Assembly: GCF_000247695.1 (NCBI RefSeq)
Contig: NW_004624747.1
Coordinates: 10,064,767-10,128,766 of the forward strand
Source: Heterocephalus glaber
Lineage: Eukaryota > Chordata > Mammalia > Rodentia > Bathyergidae
Reading direction: 5' to 3'
DNA length: 64,000 nucleotides
The notes below the pieces were generated by a model. That model saw nothing but the letters and a program-made list of their open reading frames with translations. It had not been told where the DNA came from and did not search any database. Shown here in pieces: positions 11,840-23,130 of this stretch (position 1 is its first letter; each line of letters opens with the position of its first letter). The translations under genes were made by a program, and so were the position numbers.

Positions 11840-11844
11840 AAAAG
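11695..11844 (+). repeat. (GAAA)n/(GGAA)n purine tract
   Basis: 150 bases containing only A and G on the plus strand, grown from the A-rich tail of an ID/B1 composite SINE that ends at about 11700. Confidence 0.95.
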
Positions 11845-11852
11845 CAAGCAAG

Positions 11853-12020
11853 CAGGCATAGTTGTACACACCTGTAATCCCAGCACTCCGAAGGCTGAGG
11901 CAGGAGAGTCACAAGTTCAAGAGGCAGCCTGAGCAACTTAGTGAGACCTTGATTCAAAGTAAAAAATAAAAAATGGCCTGGGGATATAGCTCAGTGTGAG
12001 GCCCTAGACTCAGCATCCAG
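11853..12020 (+). mobile_element. Composite B1 + ID-type SINE (B1-dID-like)
   Basis: A B1 part (CCTGTAATCCCAGCACTCCG...AGACCTTGATTCAAAG) continues through an A-rich linker into an ID-like part (CCTGGGGATATAGCTCAGTG...CCAGCACGG). The same fused layout occurs near 11530-11700, 22380-22530, 29757-29960 and 52865-53015, so it is a family and not a chance neighbour. Confidence 0.7.
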
Positions 12021-12057
12021 CACGGCAAAAATAAAGCGGTATCAAGAGTGGCGTCAG

Positions 12058-12140
12058 GGCTGGGGATATAGCTCAGTGTCACCTGGCCTGCCTCGAAAGT
12101 GCAAGGTCCTGAGTTTGATCCTCAGTACGGGAAAAAAAGA
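12058..12140 (+). mobile_element. ID-like SINE
   Basis: GGCTGGGGATATAGCTCAGT to GAGTTTGATCCTCAGTACGG plus A-tail: A and B boxes of a tRNA-derived SINE. Confidence 0.8.
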
Positions 12141-12394
12141 AAGGAGTGGCGTCAGCCCGAGGTTGGACAGGCAGTCGCTGGACAGATGTCCTTGCAGAAG
12201 TATTTCTGTGTAAGGTTGTGGTGCTGGCAGAGTCCTTTGTTATCAGGCAGGCAGGCATGTAACCTCCCAGCTTTATTTACTTATTTATTGCTGGGGTTTG
12301 ACACAAGTGACTTCAGTTTGACTCAGACAAGTTTCACACAGTTTAACAAAGTTTCATGTCCAACTCTCATCAGCTGAACAAAGTCCATTCCTGT

Positions 12395-12510
12395 GCTTTT
12401 TTTTTTTTTTAAAGACAAGGTCTTGCTATGTAGTTCAGGCTAGCAATCTTCCTGCCTCAGCTTCTCCAGAGCTGGGATTACAGGCATGAGCCACCATACC
12501 TGTCTCCCTG
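12395..12510 (-). mobile_element. B1-type SINE
   Basis: T-run, then AAGACAAGGTCTTGCTATGT and GGGATTACAGGCATGAGCCA: reverse-oriented B1. Confidence 0.8.
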
Positions 12511-13325
12511 GGAATTTTTTATAGCCAGAGGAGGTGTGAAGGTAGGGGAGTACTGATTACCTTTAGGTTTGAAGTGCCTCCCTTAAGAGCTACCAGTGTC
12601 GCCTATCTGTCCCAAACCCCATGGGCCAAGGGAAACCAAGGGGAAGAAGGCTGCTGGGCATAAACTTTAGCTGTCTTGTAGTGGGTGCCTGGCTCTGTGC
12701 TCCCAGACTGGACTTGCTCCTGGGCTTGAGGCCTAGGTAGTCTGCCGAGAGCTGGCCTGGGAAGGCTTGGCTGGTTCCTCTCATCAATGGTTCCCAGTGG
12801 CCGCTGTGGAGCACTAGAACTGCCTGCCCCTGTGTGCCTGGAGTAGGGAAGGTGCCCCTCTTGTCCCCATCAGGAGGGCAACCCAGCTCCCTGGTGCCTT
12901 TTCTGGAGCCATGTTTTGTTTCCTTGTGTTTTTATTATTTGCAGTGCTAGAGCTCAAATCTCACACTTGCTGGGCAAGCACTTTCCCATTGAGCCACATC
13001 TCCAGCTTCCTGTCCCTTTCCTGACTCACCTTCAGGGTTGGGAGCACTTCTGGGACCCTGGGCCATCCCTGGATTGTTACCCATACAGAGGAAGCTAAGA
13101 TTCCACTTGAGGGTGGTGGATTCCAACCTCATGTCAGCATCAGACCCACAGACCCAAACAGTACCCACCTATCTCCCACAAGCCCCTCTGACTCAACATG
13201 GCAAATCCGAAGTCAGCCTAAACTCTGGGCCCCTCTCCTCCCCCCTATAGTCAGAGGCCCCTCTCCCTTCCTGCTGCAAGGATCAGCCCCTGCTCCATCT
13301 CCTTATATCTATTGCCACTGCCATT
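12511..13325. other. Mostly unique sequence with one old ID-like SINE
   Basis: An eroded reverse ID-like SINE lies at about 12938-13010 (GTGCTAGAGCTCAAATCTCA...GAGCCACATCTCCAGC). Nothing else is recognised. Confidence 0.5.
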
Positions 13326-13329
13326 GTGT

Positions 13330-14160
13330 TGGTTTTATCCTCACTGTGACAGTGATAAGCATCCCCCAAGGATTCCTGTGTTGACATTTAATCCCCATTT
13401 CCAGGCATGAAGAGGGTGGAGTCTTAAACTAACTATGATAGAGGTGTGGCCTTTGGGAATTGATTAGAAGTAGATGAATTCATGTAATCCCAGCATTTGG
13501 GAGGCTGAGGCAGGAATGTTACAGCGAAGTATTACAGTGAAGTGTTACAGCCAAGTGTTACAGATATCCAAGTCTCTGAAGGCAAAGAAGTCAAGTGGAC
13601 TCAGAGAGTTGGAGGGAACCTTTATTATGCCAGTGGGCTCAGAGGAGTTCACACTCCAAAGTCTGAGCCCTGAACAGAAATGGAAGCAGCCTTATATTAG
13701 AGATCTAAGGGGTAGGAGGGTAGGCCCACATACTGGGTCAGCATGCTCATAGAAGTGGGAAGGTGGACTTAACAGAACATTGTTGAAACATCTGGTAGGA
13801 ACATCATGCAGCACAGTTACATTGCTTGAACAGAACATCTTGATACATTGGGTAGGAATATCCTGCAGAGAGTTACATTGCTTCAATAGAACATTTTATG
13901 GCAAAAACATGGACAGTGGGACTTGTCAACTAACAAAGGCCTCCCTGGTTGTGCATTATTTCTTTATTAGGAGGATCAGTCTAAGTTTGAGGTAAGCCTG
14001 GGCTACACAGTGAATTCAAGGCCAGCCTGGAGGACATAGTGAGACCCTGTATCAAAAAAAAAAATAGAATTAGATAAATTTTTTTAAAGAATTAGATAAA
14101 TTCATGAGGGTGGAGACTCCATTATGGAATACTTTATAAGAAGAGTTGGGTGAGGGACAG
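13330..14160 (+). mobile_element. MaLR-type LTR split by a B1 that is itself split by a retroviral LTR
   Basis: 13330-13478 (TGTTGACATTTAATCCCCAT...TTTGGGAATTGATTAG) and 14065-14160 (AATTCATGAGGGTGGAGACTC...TTATAAGAAGAG) are two parts of one MST/MLT-like LTR. Between them lie the two halves of a B1 (13480-13516 and 13970-14058), and within that B1 a retroviral LTR (13517-13969). Confidence 0.7.
13517..13969 (-). mobile_element. Solo LTR of a class I-type endogenous retrovirus
   Basis: It is the reverse complement of the LTR at 24308-24662 (shared blocks include the CTTTATTATGCCAGTGGGCT and GGAGTTCACACTCC segments). It interrupts a B1 between GAGGCAGGA and GGAGGATCA, with GGAA/GGAG on the two sides as a possible 4-bp target duplication. 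It contains an AATAAA-type signal in its own orientation. Confidence 0.7.
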
Positions 14161-14164
14161 GGGA

Positions 14165-15610
14165 TGTAGCTCTAATCTCTGTTTCTCAAGTGGCTAAGGG
14201 AATCCACCTGGATCTAGGGAACCCCACAAAGTGTTCCACCCTGATCTCCTGGGCTCAACAGGGTAAGGAAGCCCCCTGAGGGGGTCCACCCAGGTCTCTT
14301 AGTTTACTGTTTCTGTGGTTAAGGGAGTGGTGGGGGGCTTCATCTTGATGTCTTGGGAGTTTCTAAGCAAGCTCCTGCGTGGGCTCCATCCTTCTCTCAG
14401 AAGTGAGTGGACCAAAGGACCATGGGAGACATCCCAGCGACTTCACCACTGAAGTAAACTAGGAAATGCTGAAAGATGGGTATGGAATGGCACTCTTAAG
14501 TTAAAGTGGTGTGAAATTGCTTATGCTCAGGTTTTTGTGGTTCTTTATCTCTGTAAAAGCCCAAGAACCACGGCACCTTAAAGAGGTCTCCAAAGGAAAA
14601 TCTTGATGTCTTTGCTGATCCTGCCCTCAGATGCCTGCCTGTCTCTCAGAGGCATAGAGGCCTTTCCCACTCGTTTACACCACAGCAAGAGCCCCAGAGA
14701 GATCCAATATTTTCAAATATGACTCAATTATTAAACATGGACTTTTCTAGGTTCGACAATCAGGATTTAGATGAGGATGAAAGGAGAAGGGCTGAGACAA
14801 AGACAGACCAAAATTGTGGCTGTTGCAATTGGCAATCTTCTAAGCACACCCAAGTTGTCTAAGGAAAAACCCAGGGCCAATCAAGGCCTGCAAGAAAACT
14901 GGACACTGAGCATATGCTGTATGTAGCCACTGCCAAGGCCCTGTTCTGTATGTCAGATGGCTGGTGTGCCTGACCACAGCACTGGAAGATTGTCCCCACT
15001 CCTAGACAGGGGCTATCAAGATGGTGAAGGCCAGCCTAAACCTTCACCCTCTGCCCTAATAAAGAGGACTGAAGAGGCCTGGGGTAACCTACAATGTCCC
15101 TGTTCATGGACATCTCCATCTCCCGTGAAAAACCCTGGGTGACCCTGGATGTCATAGGTAAGCAATTTCAATTCCTTTAGCTTCTGTTTTAACTTCCTTC
15201 TCTGGAAACTCCTTCTCTAGATCTATAGCCATAATTGGGGTTATAGGAAGCACTAACCAGCTCTTCTTTACTCCAGCTCTCACAGGTCACTTCAAAAACC
15301 CAATGTTCAACCACGAGTTTTTAGTTGTCTCAGTGTTCTACTCCATTCCTAGTAAGAGATTTACTAGCAAAATTGAGGGGAATTCACCAAATCTGGCAAA
15401 GACCAAAGCAGGACTATGGCAGGTCATTCTTCTTAGACACCCTTGAGGTTACCATAAAAACTTGCACTAGTTTTAATCTTGCTTTACTGATGCCTACAGA
15501 TTCAGAGGCTAGCCGCTCTTGTGTCTTGCTGTGTCTGGCCTTGAACTCATGGGAATCCTCTTGCCTCAGCCTCCTGAGTGCTGGGATTACAGGTGTGCAC
15601 CACCAAGCCT
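14165..15610 (+). mobile_element. Gammaretrovirus-like endogenous retrovirus remnant (leader/gag/pro/part of pol)
   Basis: The plus strand shows broken reading frames resembling the end of gag, the protease beginning (EPWVTLDV at about 15129-15152) and its end (FLVRDLLAKL near 15345-15375). After a deletion there is an RNase H-linker-like stretch near 15460. Many frameshifts and missing segments are present and no long viral frame survives. A reverse B1 (15515-15625) and a GAAA tract cut it off. An LTR-like tail with AATAAA may follow at 15950-16090. Confidence 0.65.
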
Positions 15611-15629
15611 GGCTACCCCTTCTTAAAAC

Positions 15630-15633
15630 AAAA

Positions 15634-15700
<67 letters not shown>
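15630..15700 (+). repeat. (GAAA)n tract
   Basis: 71 bases of A and G only, about 17 tandem AAAG units, joined to the T/A end of a reverse B1 (about 15515-15625). Confidence 0.95.
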
Positions 15701-15704
15701 TGGA

Positions 15705-16430
15705 CCTTGGAAAAGGCATCCCTGGCCCTGGCCAGAGGTAGTGTGAGGCTCTCCATGGCTCCGGAGGCCCTCAGAGGAACCCCACTTGTCTTCTTCACTG
15801 ATTATCCTTCCTGGAAGACTTGTCCAGCCGCTGTCCACAGCCCACCTGGTCCACCAGCAATGCAGGTCATCGTGTTTTCCCAGCTTAGCTGGGGATCCTT
15901 GAAGTTGACTCTTTATACACCTTGTGACAGAAAATCAACACCAAAATGACTTCAAATAACACTGTTATTGTTTGGAATGCTGCTGCCAAGAAGCATGTTT
16001 GTCAGTAAATCTCCCAATAAACTGCATTCTGTGCAATCCTAGATCTGCCTGCCTCTTTCTTCAGTCACCTTGAGGAGTCTTCATACACTAGTATTACTGG
16101 GATCCGGGGTTCTAGAGTTTCCTTCTAGAGGTGGTTTCTAGATCTTGTCTTGACCAATTATTTGTTCAGGACACAGCTGAGGTGGGGGCACTGCACAAGG
16201 CTGGGAAGGACTTGGTTTCTGTTTTTGTTTTTGGTACCGGGGATTGAACTTGGATGAACTGGAGGCCTAGCACTTTGGGTATGGCTAGCCTCTCATTTAG
16301 TAAACTTTTATTATTTTTTAAATATACTTTTTAGGTTTTTTGGCAAGTCAGGCTCTTGTATCTGAGGAGTAGCTCAGACTCTGGGAGAGGAGGCTCCAGG
16401 ATGAGGGCCATGGTGAGGGCCCCGCCTTTG
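15705..16430. other. Unique or LTR-like sequence with an ID-like fragment
   Basis: 15705-16090 may be the 3' end of the retroviral remnant (AATAAACTGCATTCTGTGCA at about 16016). An eroded reverse ID-like SINE lies at 16225-16290 (GGTACCGGGGATTGAACTTG). The rest is unassigned. Confidence 0.4.
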
Positions 16431-16581
16431 GGTTGAGGGGCTGCCATAGCAGCCAATTTTGTTTTTCTGCCTATTTTGGGGTTTTACTTTTGGGGGGAGT
16501 GTATTTAATGTCTCAATCTATTAATGTCCTCTGTAGGTATAATAGCCACCTTTTCTGGGGCCTACATTATGTCTCTCTCTT

Positions 16582-16583
<2 letters not shown>

Positions 16584-16658
<75 letters not shown>
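16584..16658 (+). repeat. Compound (TC)n-(TA)n microsatellite
   Basis: A TC run of about 48 bases passes directly into 14 TA units at 16631-16658. It lies within the minus-strand retroviral remnant. Confidence 0.95.
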
Positions 16659-16661
<3 letters not shown>

Positions 16662-16699
16662 GCAGTTAAAGTCCTTTTTAAAAAAATATACGGCCTCAT

Positions 16700-19330
16700 A
16701 TACATGTAATGTCGTAAATGCACATCTGGAATCTCTATAGATGTTTGCATTTTTGTCTTCTAGGCTGAGGTTTTGGGGACAGAGGTTGGGTCTCTACCAC
16801 AGAGTACAATGTCATCATTGCATATCTTGTCTGTTGGGCCCCTTCTAGCAACATATGGGTCTCTAAGAGGGCAGTCTGTGAGATCTCTCTGGCTCAAGAA
16901 TATTTTGTCCATGATTTTTACATGGAGGGGGCTCCTGGCTCAACTGGGAGCAAAATAGCGAGATTAAGAATGTTTATAGTCCCTAAGTTTGTGTAGGGAT
17001 TTTTGTATAGGAGACCTTAATATCAAGTTATTTGTGGGTTTGATAACCAATGGTGTTCTCTCTAGTTTATCAAGGTTATGACTGAATGTAGCACTCAGAT
17101 AGTCAGTTGCTGTCCCAGAGTCAGATTGTCAGAGGGGAGTGGCAGCAAGTGCTTTAAAGCATAGAGGCCACCCCAAGATCATAGAGTCTATTTATTTTGA
17201 CAAGTACACCACCAGATGGTGCCAGGATCCTATGACCCCACAAAATGTGTCAGGACCCCTATAGCCATTTTGTTTTGTTTGTGGATGTACAGGAAGAAAG
17301 GCTTGATTATGTTTGGCAGCTCACGGCTGGAGATTGGGTTAAGGGTTTTTTTTATTTGTTTGAATGACTTCTCTTATTTAACTTTCTAGAAGAGGGGCTC
17401 CCCCAACCCTTGGTAGCTTTATAGAAGGACTTAGTCATGAGTGAGAAGTTAGGGATCAAGATGTGGCAGAAACCTGTTGCTCCCAGGTAACTGGTATCTG
17501 GTAGTCAGGGTTGGAAGGCACAGACAGCTTGTTTCTGTTTAGTGCCCAGTTGACTTTTTAAAAATTATTGATGTTACTATAAAACCCAGATACCTGACCT
17601 TTTGTTGGCAAATTTGCACTTTTTAAGATGCCTTATATTTTTCCTTCTAGAGCAGGTGAAGATTTCTGGTCCAACTGTATTAGAATTATAATTGTTATAA
17701 TTTTAAAAGTTGTAATTGTAATTACAACTGTATTGTAATAAAACAGTTACTTCCTGGCATGAGAAAGGCCTTGAAATTGGTGGCCAGTATTTTCCCAAAG
17801 ATCATAGGCAAGTTTTTAAACCCCTGGGGAAGACTAGTCTGAGTGAGCTGTTTTTTTATGTCAGCAACCAGGTCCTCCCATTGAAATGTAAAAATGGGTC
17901 CACTGATTGGTGCCAAGCAGAGATAGAAAAAGGTGTCTTTTAAGTCCAGGCAAGTGAACCAGGCAGCACTAGCTAAGATGAGTCCCATTAGTATATATGG
18001 GTTTGGTACGACTGGCTGTATGGTTTCAGTAGCCTGATTTATAGCATGCAAGTCTTGTACTGGCCTATATTTATTAGTCCCTGGTTTACATACCAGCAAA
18101 AACCAGAGGGCCGGGGATTTAGCTCAGAGGCACCACAGCTGCCTCACAAGCGCCAGGTCCTGAGTTCTATCCCTGGTACCAAAAAAGAAAAAAGAAAAAA
18201 AAAAAAAGAAGAAGACTGGCATTTGACCCAGATTCTATTTTTTATAAATCTCTTTTAAGTGTCTCTGGATGTCTTATATAGCTTCCCAGAGGAGGGGTAT
18301 TGGTGAATTTATACAGGAGTTGCCCCCTTAGTTCTATTATCTCCAGAGCTTGACTTATAGCTAGTCCAAGTGGGCTGTTCTTAACCCATACTCTGGGAAT
18401 TGTCTGTGTCAACCCATACAGTTTATTTGTTCCCTGCTGGGGTGGCTTATCAGAGTACAGTCTTATTCTTCAGCCTGTGGGATGGTGAGGGTTGACATCA
18501 TAGCCTCTGGGTGGGTTAGATTTAAAGTGGGTTGGGTTTTTTGTTGTTTTTTTGGTGCTCCAAAGGCAATTTGGTCTTATAACTTATGAAGCAAATCTCT
18601 TCCCAGCAAGGGAACTGGGCAATTTGGAAGGTATAGGAACTCATGTGGGATCTTTTTTTCCTTATAACACACCTCTTAGGCCAGGAAAATGGCCTCCCTT
18701 GGGAACTGTAGTGGCCCCCACAGTAGTCACATGGTTTTTGGACAACAGTCTAATGGGCTGTGTCACCACAGAATGTTTAGCTCTACTATCTACCATAAAG
18801 TGTATCAATTGGCTCCCCACAGTTGTCACGACTATAAGCACCTGAGGACTCAAAGAGATGGAGCCCGGTCTGGCCTAGTCCTCATAACCCTTGGCTCCTG
18901 TGAGCCCAATTAGATCAGCACCTTGCTCCTTGTGATTGTGGCCTTTTGTAGAGGGGTCTCCTGTCTTGTACTTTTTCTCATCTTTTTAATTTTTTTCTGG
19001 ACATTTATTCTTTTAATGTCTGAATTTTTACATAGTGTATATGATTTTAAGCTAGTTTTTGACAGTTCCTGGGTTTTGTCTAGCCTGATCTTTGACTTAT
19101 TTTTTTCATCTTTGTCCCTTTAGGTCTTCTGTCTTTTTTCCAGAGAGTGTTGCTGCCAGCAGGTTTGTCCTTTTTTTTTCTTTTTTCTTTTTCAAGTCTC
19201 TGGTCAGCCTGTCATTTTGTCTCTTGATTATGATTAACATACACCTTGGTGGCCATTTTTTGGGGGTGGCCATTTTTATGAGGTGAGTAGCATTTATGCA
19301 AGCAAAACCCTCTAGCTTTTGGAACTTTTG
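16700..19330 (-). mobile_element. Gammaretrovirus-like endogenous retrovirus remnant, reverse orientation
   Basis: On the minus strand: a nucleocapsid-proximal gag stretch rich in Lys/Arg (about 19250-19090); a protease segment (about 18850-18660) whose expected Asp-Thr-Gly active site is mutated; and a reverse transcriptase segment (about 18099-17740) with the YRPVQDL, LDLKDTFF and LPQGFKN blocks. The RT stop-free piece is only 125 codons, and the catalytic YxDD region is not found in frame. An ID-like SINE sits at 18110-18185. Ends are approximate. Confidence 0.75.
18110..18205 (+). mobile_element. ID-like SINE inside the retroviral remnant
   Basis: GGCCGGGGATTTAGCTCAGA to GAGTTCTATCCCTGGTACC with an A/G tail. 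Confidence 0.85.
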
Positions 19331-19334
19331 CCTG

Positions 19335-19765
19335 ATGTCACCATGTGCCTGTCCCTCAAAAGCAGGAGGATCGGTGTGAGTTCAAGGCCAGTCTGAACTA
19401 CATAGTGAAACCCTGTCTCAAAAAAAAATAAAAAAGCCAGGTGTGATGGCACACATTTGTGATCCCAGCACTCAGGAGGCAGAGGTAGGAGGATCACTGT
19501 GAGTTTGAGGCCAGCCTGGACTACATAGTGAGCTCAGGGCTAGCCTGAACTGCATTGTGAGACCTTGTCTCAAACAAATAAATAAAAAAAATAAAAATGC
19601 CAGTGTGATGGCACACACCTGTGATCCCAGCATTCAGGAGGCTGAGGTAGGAGGATCACCAGGAGTTCAAGGCCAGCCTGGGCCACATAGTGAGTTCAAG
19701 GCCAGCCTGATCTATGTAGCAAGACTCTGTCTGAAAAAACCCAAAAAACCAAACAAAATAAAGAA
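19335..19765 (+). mobile_element. Cluster of three B1-type SINEs
   Basis: Three consecutive copies at about 19360-19430 (3' part only), 19436-19580 and 19597-19765. The second and third show the internal duplication (two GGCCAGCCTG..CTACATAGTGAG blocks). Confidence 0.85.
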
Positions 19766-19775
19766 TTAGAAGTTA

Positions 19776-22185
19776 TGCTCTCTTGTTACCTTTGCTGCCT
19801 TGTGTGTGCCATGTTGTTTCTGCTCTGCCATGCCTGTTTGTCGTCCCTGCCTTGGAGTTGGCTGATTATGGACTGAAACCTCTATGAACCGTAAGCCAAA
19901 TAAGCCCCTTTCCCTTTAACTTTGGTGTCTGATATTTTATCTCAGCAATGAGAGAAAAGTAACTAACAAAGAAATTTGATACCAGAGAAGTGGGGTCATT
20001 GCTGTGACATTACCTGGCCAAGTGGCTCAAAAACCTTTGGAACTGGCTTGCGTGAAGGGGAAGAGTTAGGAAAGATCCAGAGATGTTGGCTACAGAAGCA
20101 CCTCTGGAATGCCTTAGACTGTTTTGTATGGAAGATTCTGGTCAGAGCTCAGAAGACCAGAAAGCTGGTGGAAAAGAGGTTCAGGAGGTTTCTGCTGGGA
20201 AGAAGGAGTGCATTGGCTGCTGGACTCCAGAAGATGTTTGTTATGACTTGACAGAAAGTTTGTCTGAATTTTGTTCCTGTTCAGTGACCTTGCTGGAAGA
20301 TTCAGAGCTACCAGCTAAAAAGAGTAGGGTTTGAACGCCTCAGGCTGTTCTGTATGGGAGAGTCTTTTTTTTTGTAAAGGAGATTCTAGTCAGAGATCAG
20401 AAGACCAGAAAGCTTATAAAGATCAGGCCAGGAAGGTTTCTGGTAGGAAGAAGGACTGCATTGGCTATTGAACTCCAGATGATGTGTGTTATGGCTTGGC
20501 AGAAAGTTTGTCTGCATTTTGTTCATGTCCAGAGATTTTGCCTGAGCCTGTGTGGTAGACTAATTAATCTTTCAGAAGAAATTTCAAGGCAGTCGAATAT
20601 TGAGGCAGTGGCATGGGTACTGTTGGGGCTTTTAGTCAGATCTATGTGAAGAATCAAGAGCAAGGAGCCCAGCAAAATGACTTAAAACATTTTGAGTTGG
20701 GCCAGAAAGGAAGCCCCAGTAAATCTGTGGACTGCAAAGATAGAGCAGAACAAATCTTGATTACTGAGAAGGAACAGGAAAATAAAAAAGATGGTTTGAA
20801 AGCATGACAGGAAGCAGCCTCACACTCTGCAGCCTCAGAATTATAAAGGTGAAGGAATTTGCTTTGAGAAAAAAGCCCCAGAGAACCAGGTTCCAAAATG
20901 GCGACTGCCACACCATGTTCCAGAATGGCAGCAGCCTAGGGAAGTTGTTCCAAAATGGCAACCTAGGGAAGCTGTTCCAAAATGGCGGGAGTCTAGAGAA
21001 TTTGTTCCTCAGGATTGGGTTCAGAGTGCTCAAAGATCCAGGCACTCGACCCCTACAGCCAAGAGAGAGGGAAGACTGGCTACTACTGCTCCAGCTGGCA
21101 GCAGACCTCGGCATCATCCACATGGTGCTGAGTTTAGGCGCATGCAAAATTCAAGAGTTGTAGAGTCAGGAAGGCTACCACCCAGATTTCAGAAGAAGGC
21201 CTGGGAGACCAGGCAGGGTGCCCCTGAGAGGGCAGTGTGTGAAGCTGAGTGTGAAGCCGAAGGTGCACTGGAGACCCAGAAGTTTGGAGAAGCCAGGAGC
21301 ATGGATTGTCTGAGGAAAGCTGCAAGTAGGGAGCAGAGCTGGCCCAAGAGAGAAGCCATAGGAGCTATAACCACCAAAAGTGCCATAGGGGCGGAGCCAC
21401 CAAAACCCTCTGGAGTTCACAAGTTGCCACAGATTGCTGGGGATGCTGGAAATGGAACTGTGGGATTTAATGTTTCTCCTACTGGATTTTGGACTTATGT
21501 TGGTCCCTTTCCTTTGTAACCTCCTATTTGTACCTTTTGGAATGGTAATGTCCATCTTGTGCTATTGAATGTTGGAAGTGTTTGGCTTTCTTTTCATTTG
21601 CACGGGGGCCTGCAGTTAAGAGTTTGCCTTAGCCGGGGATTTAGCTCAGTGGTTCTAGTGCCTGCTTCGCAAGCACAAGGTCCCGAGTTCGATCCCTGGT
21701 ACAAAAAACAAAAAATAGTTTGCCTTAAATCTCAGAGGAGACTTGGGACTTGGACTTTTCAGCAGTGCTGAAACTGTTAGGACTTTGGCACCTCTTGGAG
21801 ATGGGCTAAAGGCCTTTTGTGTAAAGGAATGTACATGAGTCTTTGGGGGGCCAGGGGCAGAATGTTATGGTTTGGGTCTAGATGTCCCCCCAAACCCTCA
21901 TGTGGTCATAGGCTTAGAGTGTATAAAGCTGGAATTGATTCATGATGCAATGGTGAGCTCAAGGGCAGTAGGATTAAGGGCATGAGTGCTACTGCCCTAA
22001 GTAGCCTGAGTAAGATAAAAGGAGCAGGGAGATGCTGACAACTCTCTTGTTATCTTTGCTGCCTTGTGTGTGCCATGTTGTTTCTGCTCTGCCATGCCTG
22101 TTTGTTGCCCCTGCCTTGGAGTTGGCTGATTATGGTCTGAAACTTCTATAAACTGTAAGCCAAGTAAACCCTCCCCCTCAAGTTA
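19776..22185 (+). mobile_element. MaLR unit: LTR end, internal region and 3' LTR
   Basis: A 5' LTR tail (19776-19975) and a 3' LTR (about 21863-22185, starting TGTTATGGTTTGGGTCTAGA) share a block containing GCCATGTTGTTTCTGCTCTG and TTGGAGTTGGCTGATTATGG. Between them is the internal sequence, beginning with the MaLR-like TTTGATACCAGAGAAGTGGGGTCATT stretch (19977-20002). It has no intact gag-like frame, though short open pieces remain. An ID-like SINE is inserted at 21632-21716. Confidence 0.75.
21632..21716 (+). mobile_element. ID-like SINE in the MaLR internal region
   Basis: GCCGGGGATTTAGCTCAGTG to CGAGTTCGATCCCTGGTAC plus A-tail. It is flanked by a perfect direct repeat AGTTTGCCTTA at 21621-21631 and 21717-21727. 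Confidence 0.88.
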
Positions 22186-22194
22186 CAATTTGCT

Positions 22195-22540
22195 AGGTGT
22201 AGTGGTGCACACCTATAATCCCAGCACTGGGGAGGCTGAGGCAAAATGTCCCCTCTAAAATGGTATGGCCCTTTAAGGTAAATAAGAACCTGGGAAAGCC
22301 TGAAGGAGCCAGGACAGTGTACAATTTATCACAAAGCCTGATAAGAAAAAGGAACCAATAAAAATGGGAGAGGTGGGCGTGGCAGCACAGGCCTGTAATC
22401 CCAGAACTCTGGGATCTGAGGCAGGAGGCCACAGATTCCAGCCCAGCCTGGGAAACTTAGCAATTTAGTGAGACCCTGTCACAAAATAAAAAATAGAAAA
22501 GGCCTGGGGATGTAGCTCTTAGGATGGCTTCTCCCACTCC
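22195..22540 (+). mobile_element. B1 fragment and B1+ID composite SINE
   Basis: A B1 start (TAGTGGTGCACACCTATAAT) at 22195-22245 is followed by non-B1 sequence, then a second B1 (22376-22485) leading into an ID-like remnant (GGCCTGGGGATGTAGCTCTT) at 22500-22522. Confidence 0.6.
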
Positions 22541-22544
22541 TTGT

Positions 22545-23130
22545 GATGAGGAATGGTGCCAATGTTGCCCCAGAGTGAGGGCCAGTGGGGTGCCTAGAGG
22601 CCTCACATGGAATTCACTGTTTATTGGTCCTCCAAGAACAAGGAAAAGACCATCACTCAGATAGATACTGGGACTGAATGTACATTGATTGATGGGGATC
22701 CTCCATGTTTTCTGGAGCCCTGGGCAGTAATTGATGGGTATAGGAGTGAGAACATCAAAGTACAAGTTTTGTTACATCTAGGAATTGGGAGAGTGTCTCC
22801 TGGTCCATATTTGGTACTAATCTCCCTGGTCCCTGAGTACATTCTAGAGAAGGATATTGTATTAGGAAAGAATTACAAACCTCTGCATAAGGAATTTCTA
22901 CTCAAAGTTCAAACAAAATGGGACCCTGATAGCCTTCCCATCTAGGCAGGTAGTAAATACCAGGTGTACAAGCTACTGGGTGTATGTACTGAGTTTGGAA
23001 AGACCGTGAAAAAATGAAAGTAGATTGGGATTTTTACAACTTGCTCAAGGCTCCCTCTGCATGGCTGGTAAAAGAGCAAAATGACTTCGGATTACAAGAA
23101 GTTGGATGAGATACTTCTTGTCTATGCTAC
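22545..23130 (+). mobile_element. Endogenous retrovirus fragment with aspartic protease
   Basis: A plus-strand frame at 22607-22945 (112 codons) resembles a retroviral protease: an Asp-Thr-Gly active-site triad is present near codon 23, followed by the DGYR and PEYILE blocks typical of retropepsins that lead into pol. The frame ends at a stop and no RT is found downstream. It differs in sequence and strand from the 16.7-19.3 kb remnant, so it is a separate insertion. Confidence 0.7.

Noticed and set aside
11613..11957. Ser/Phe/Leu-rich open frames
   Set aside because: Translation of GAAA microsatellite and B1 sequence. The same applies at 15414-15838, 27161-27633 and 54602-55080.
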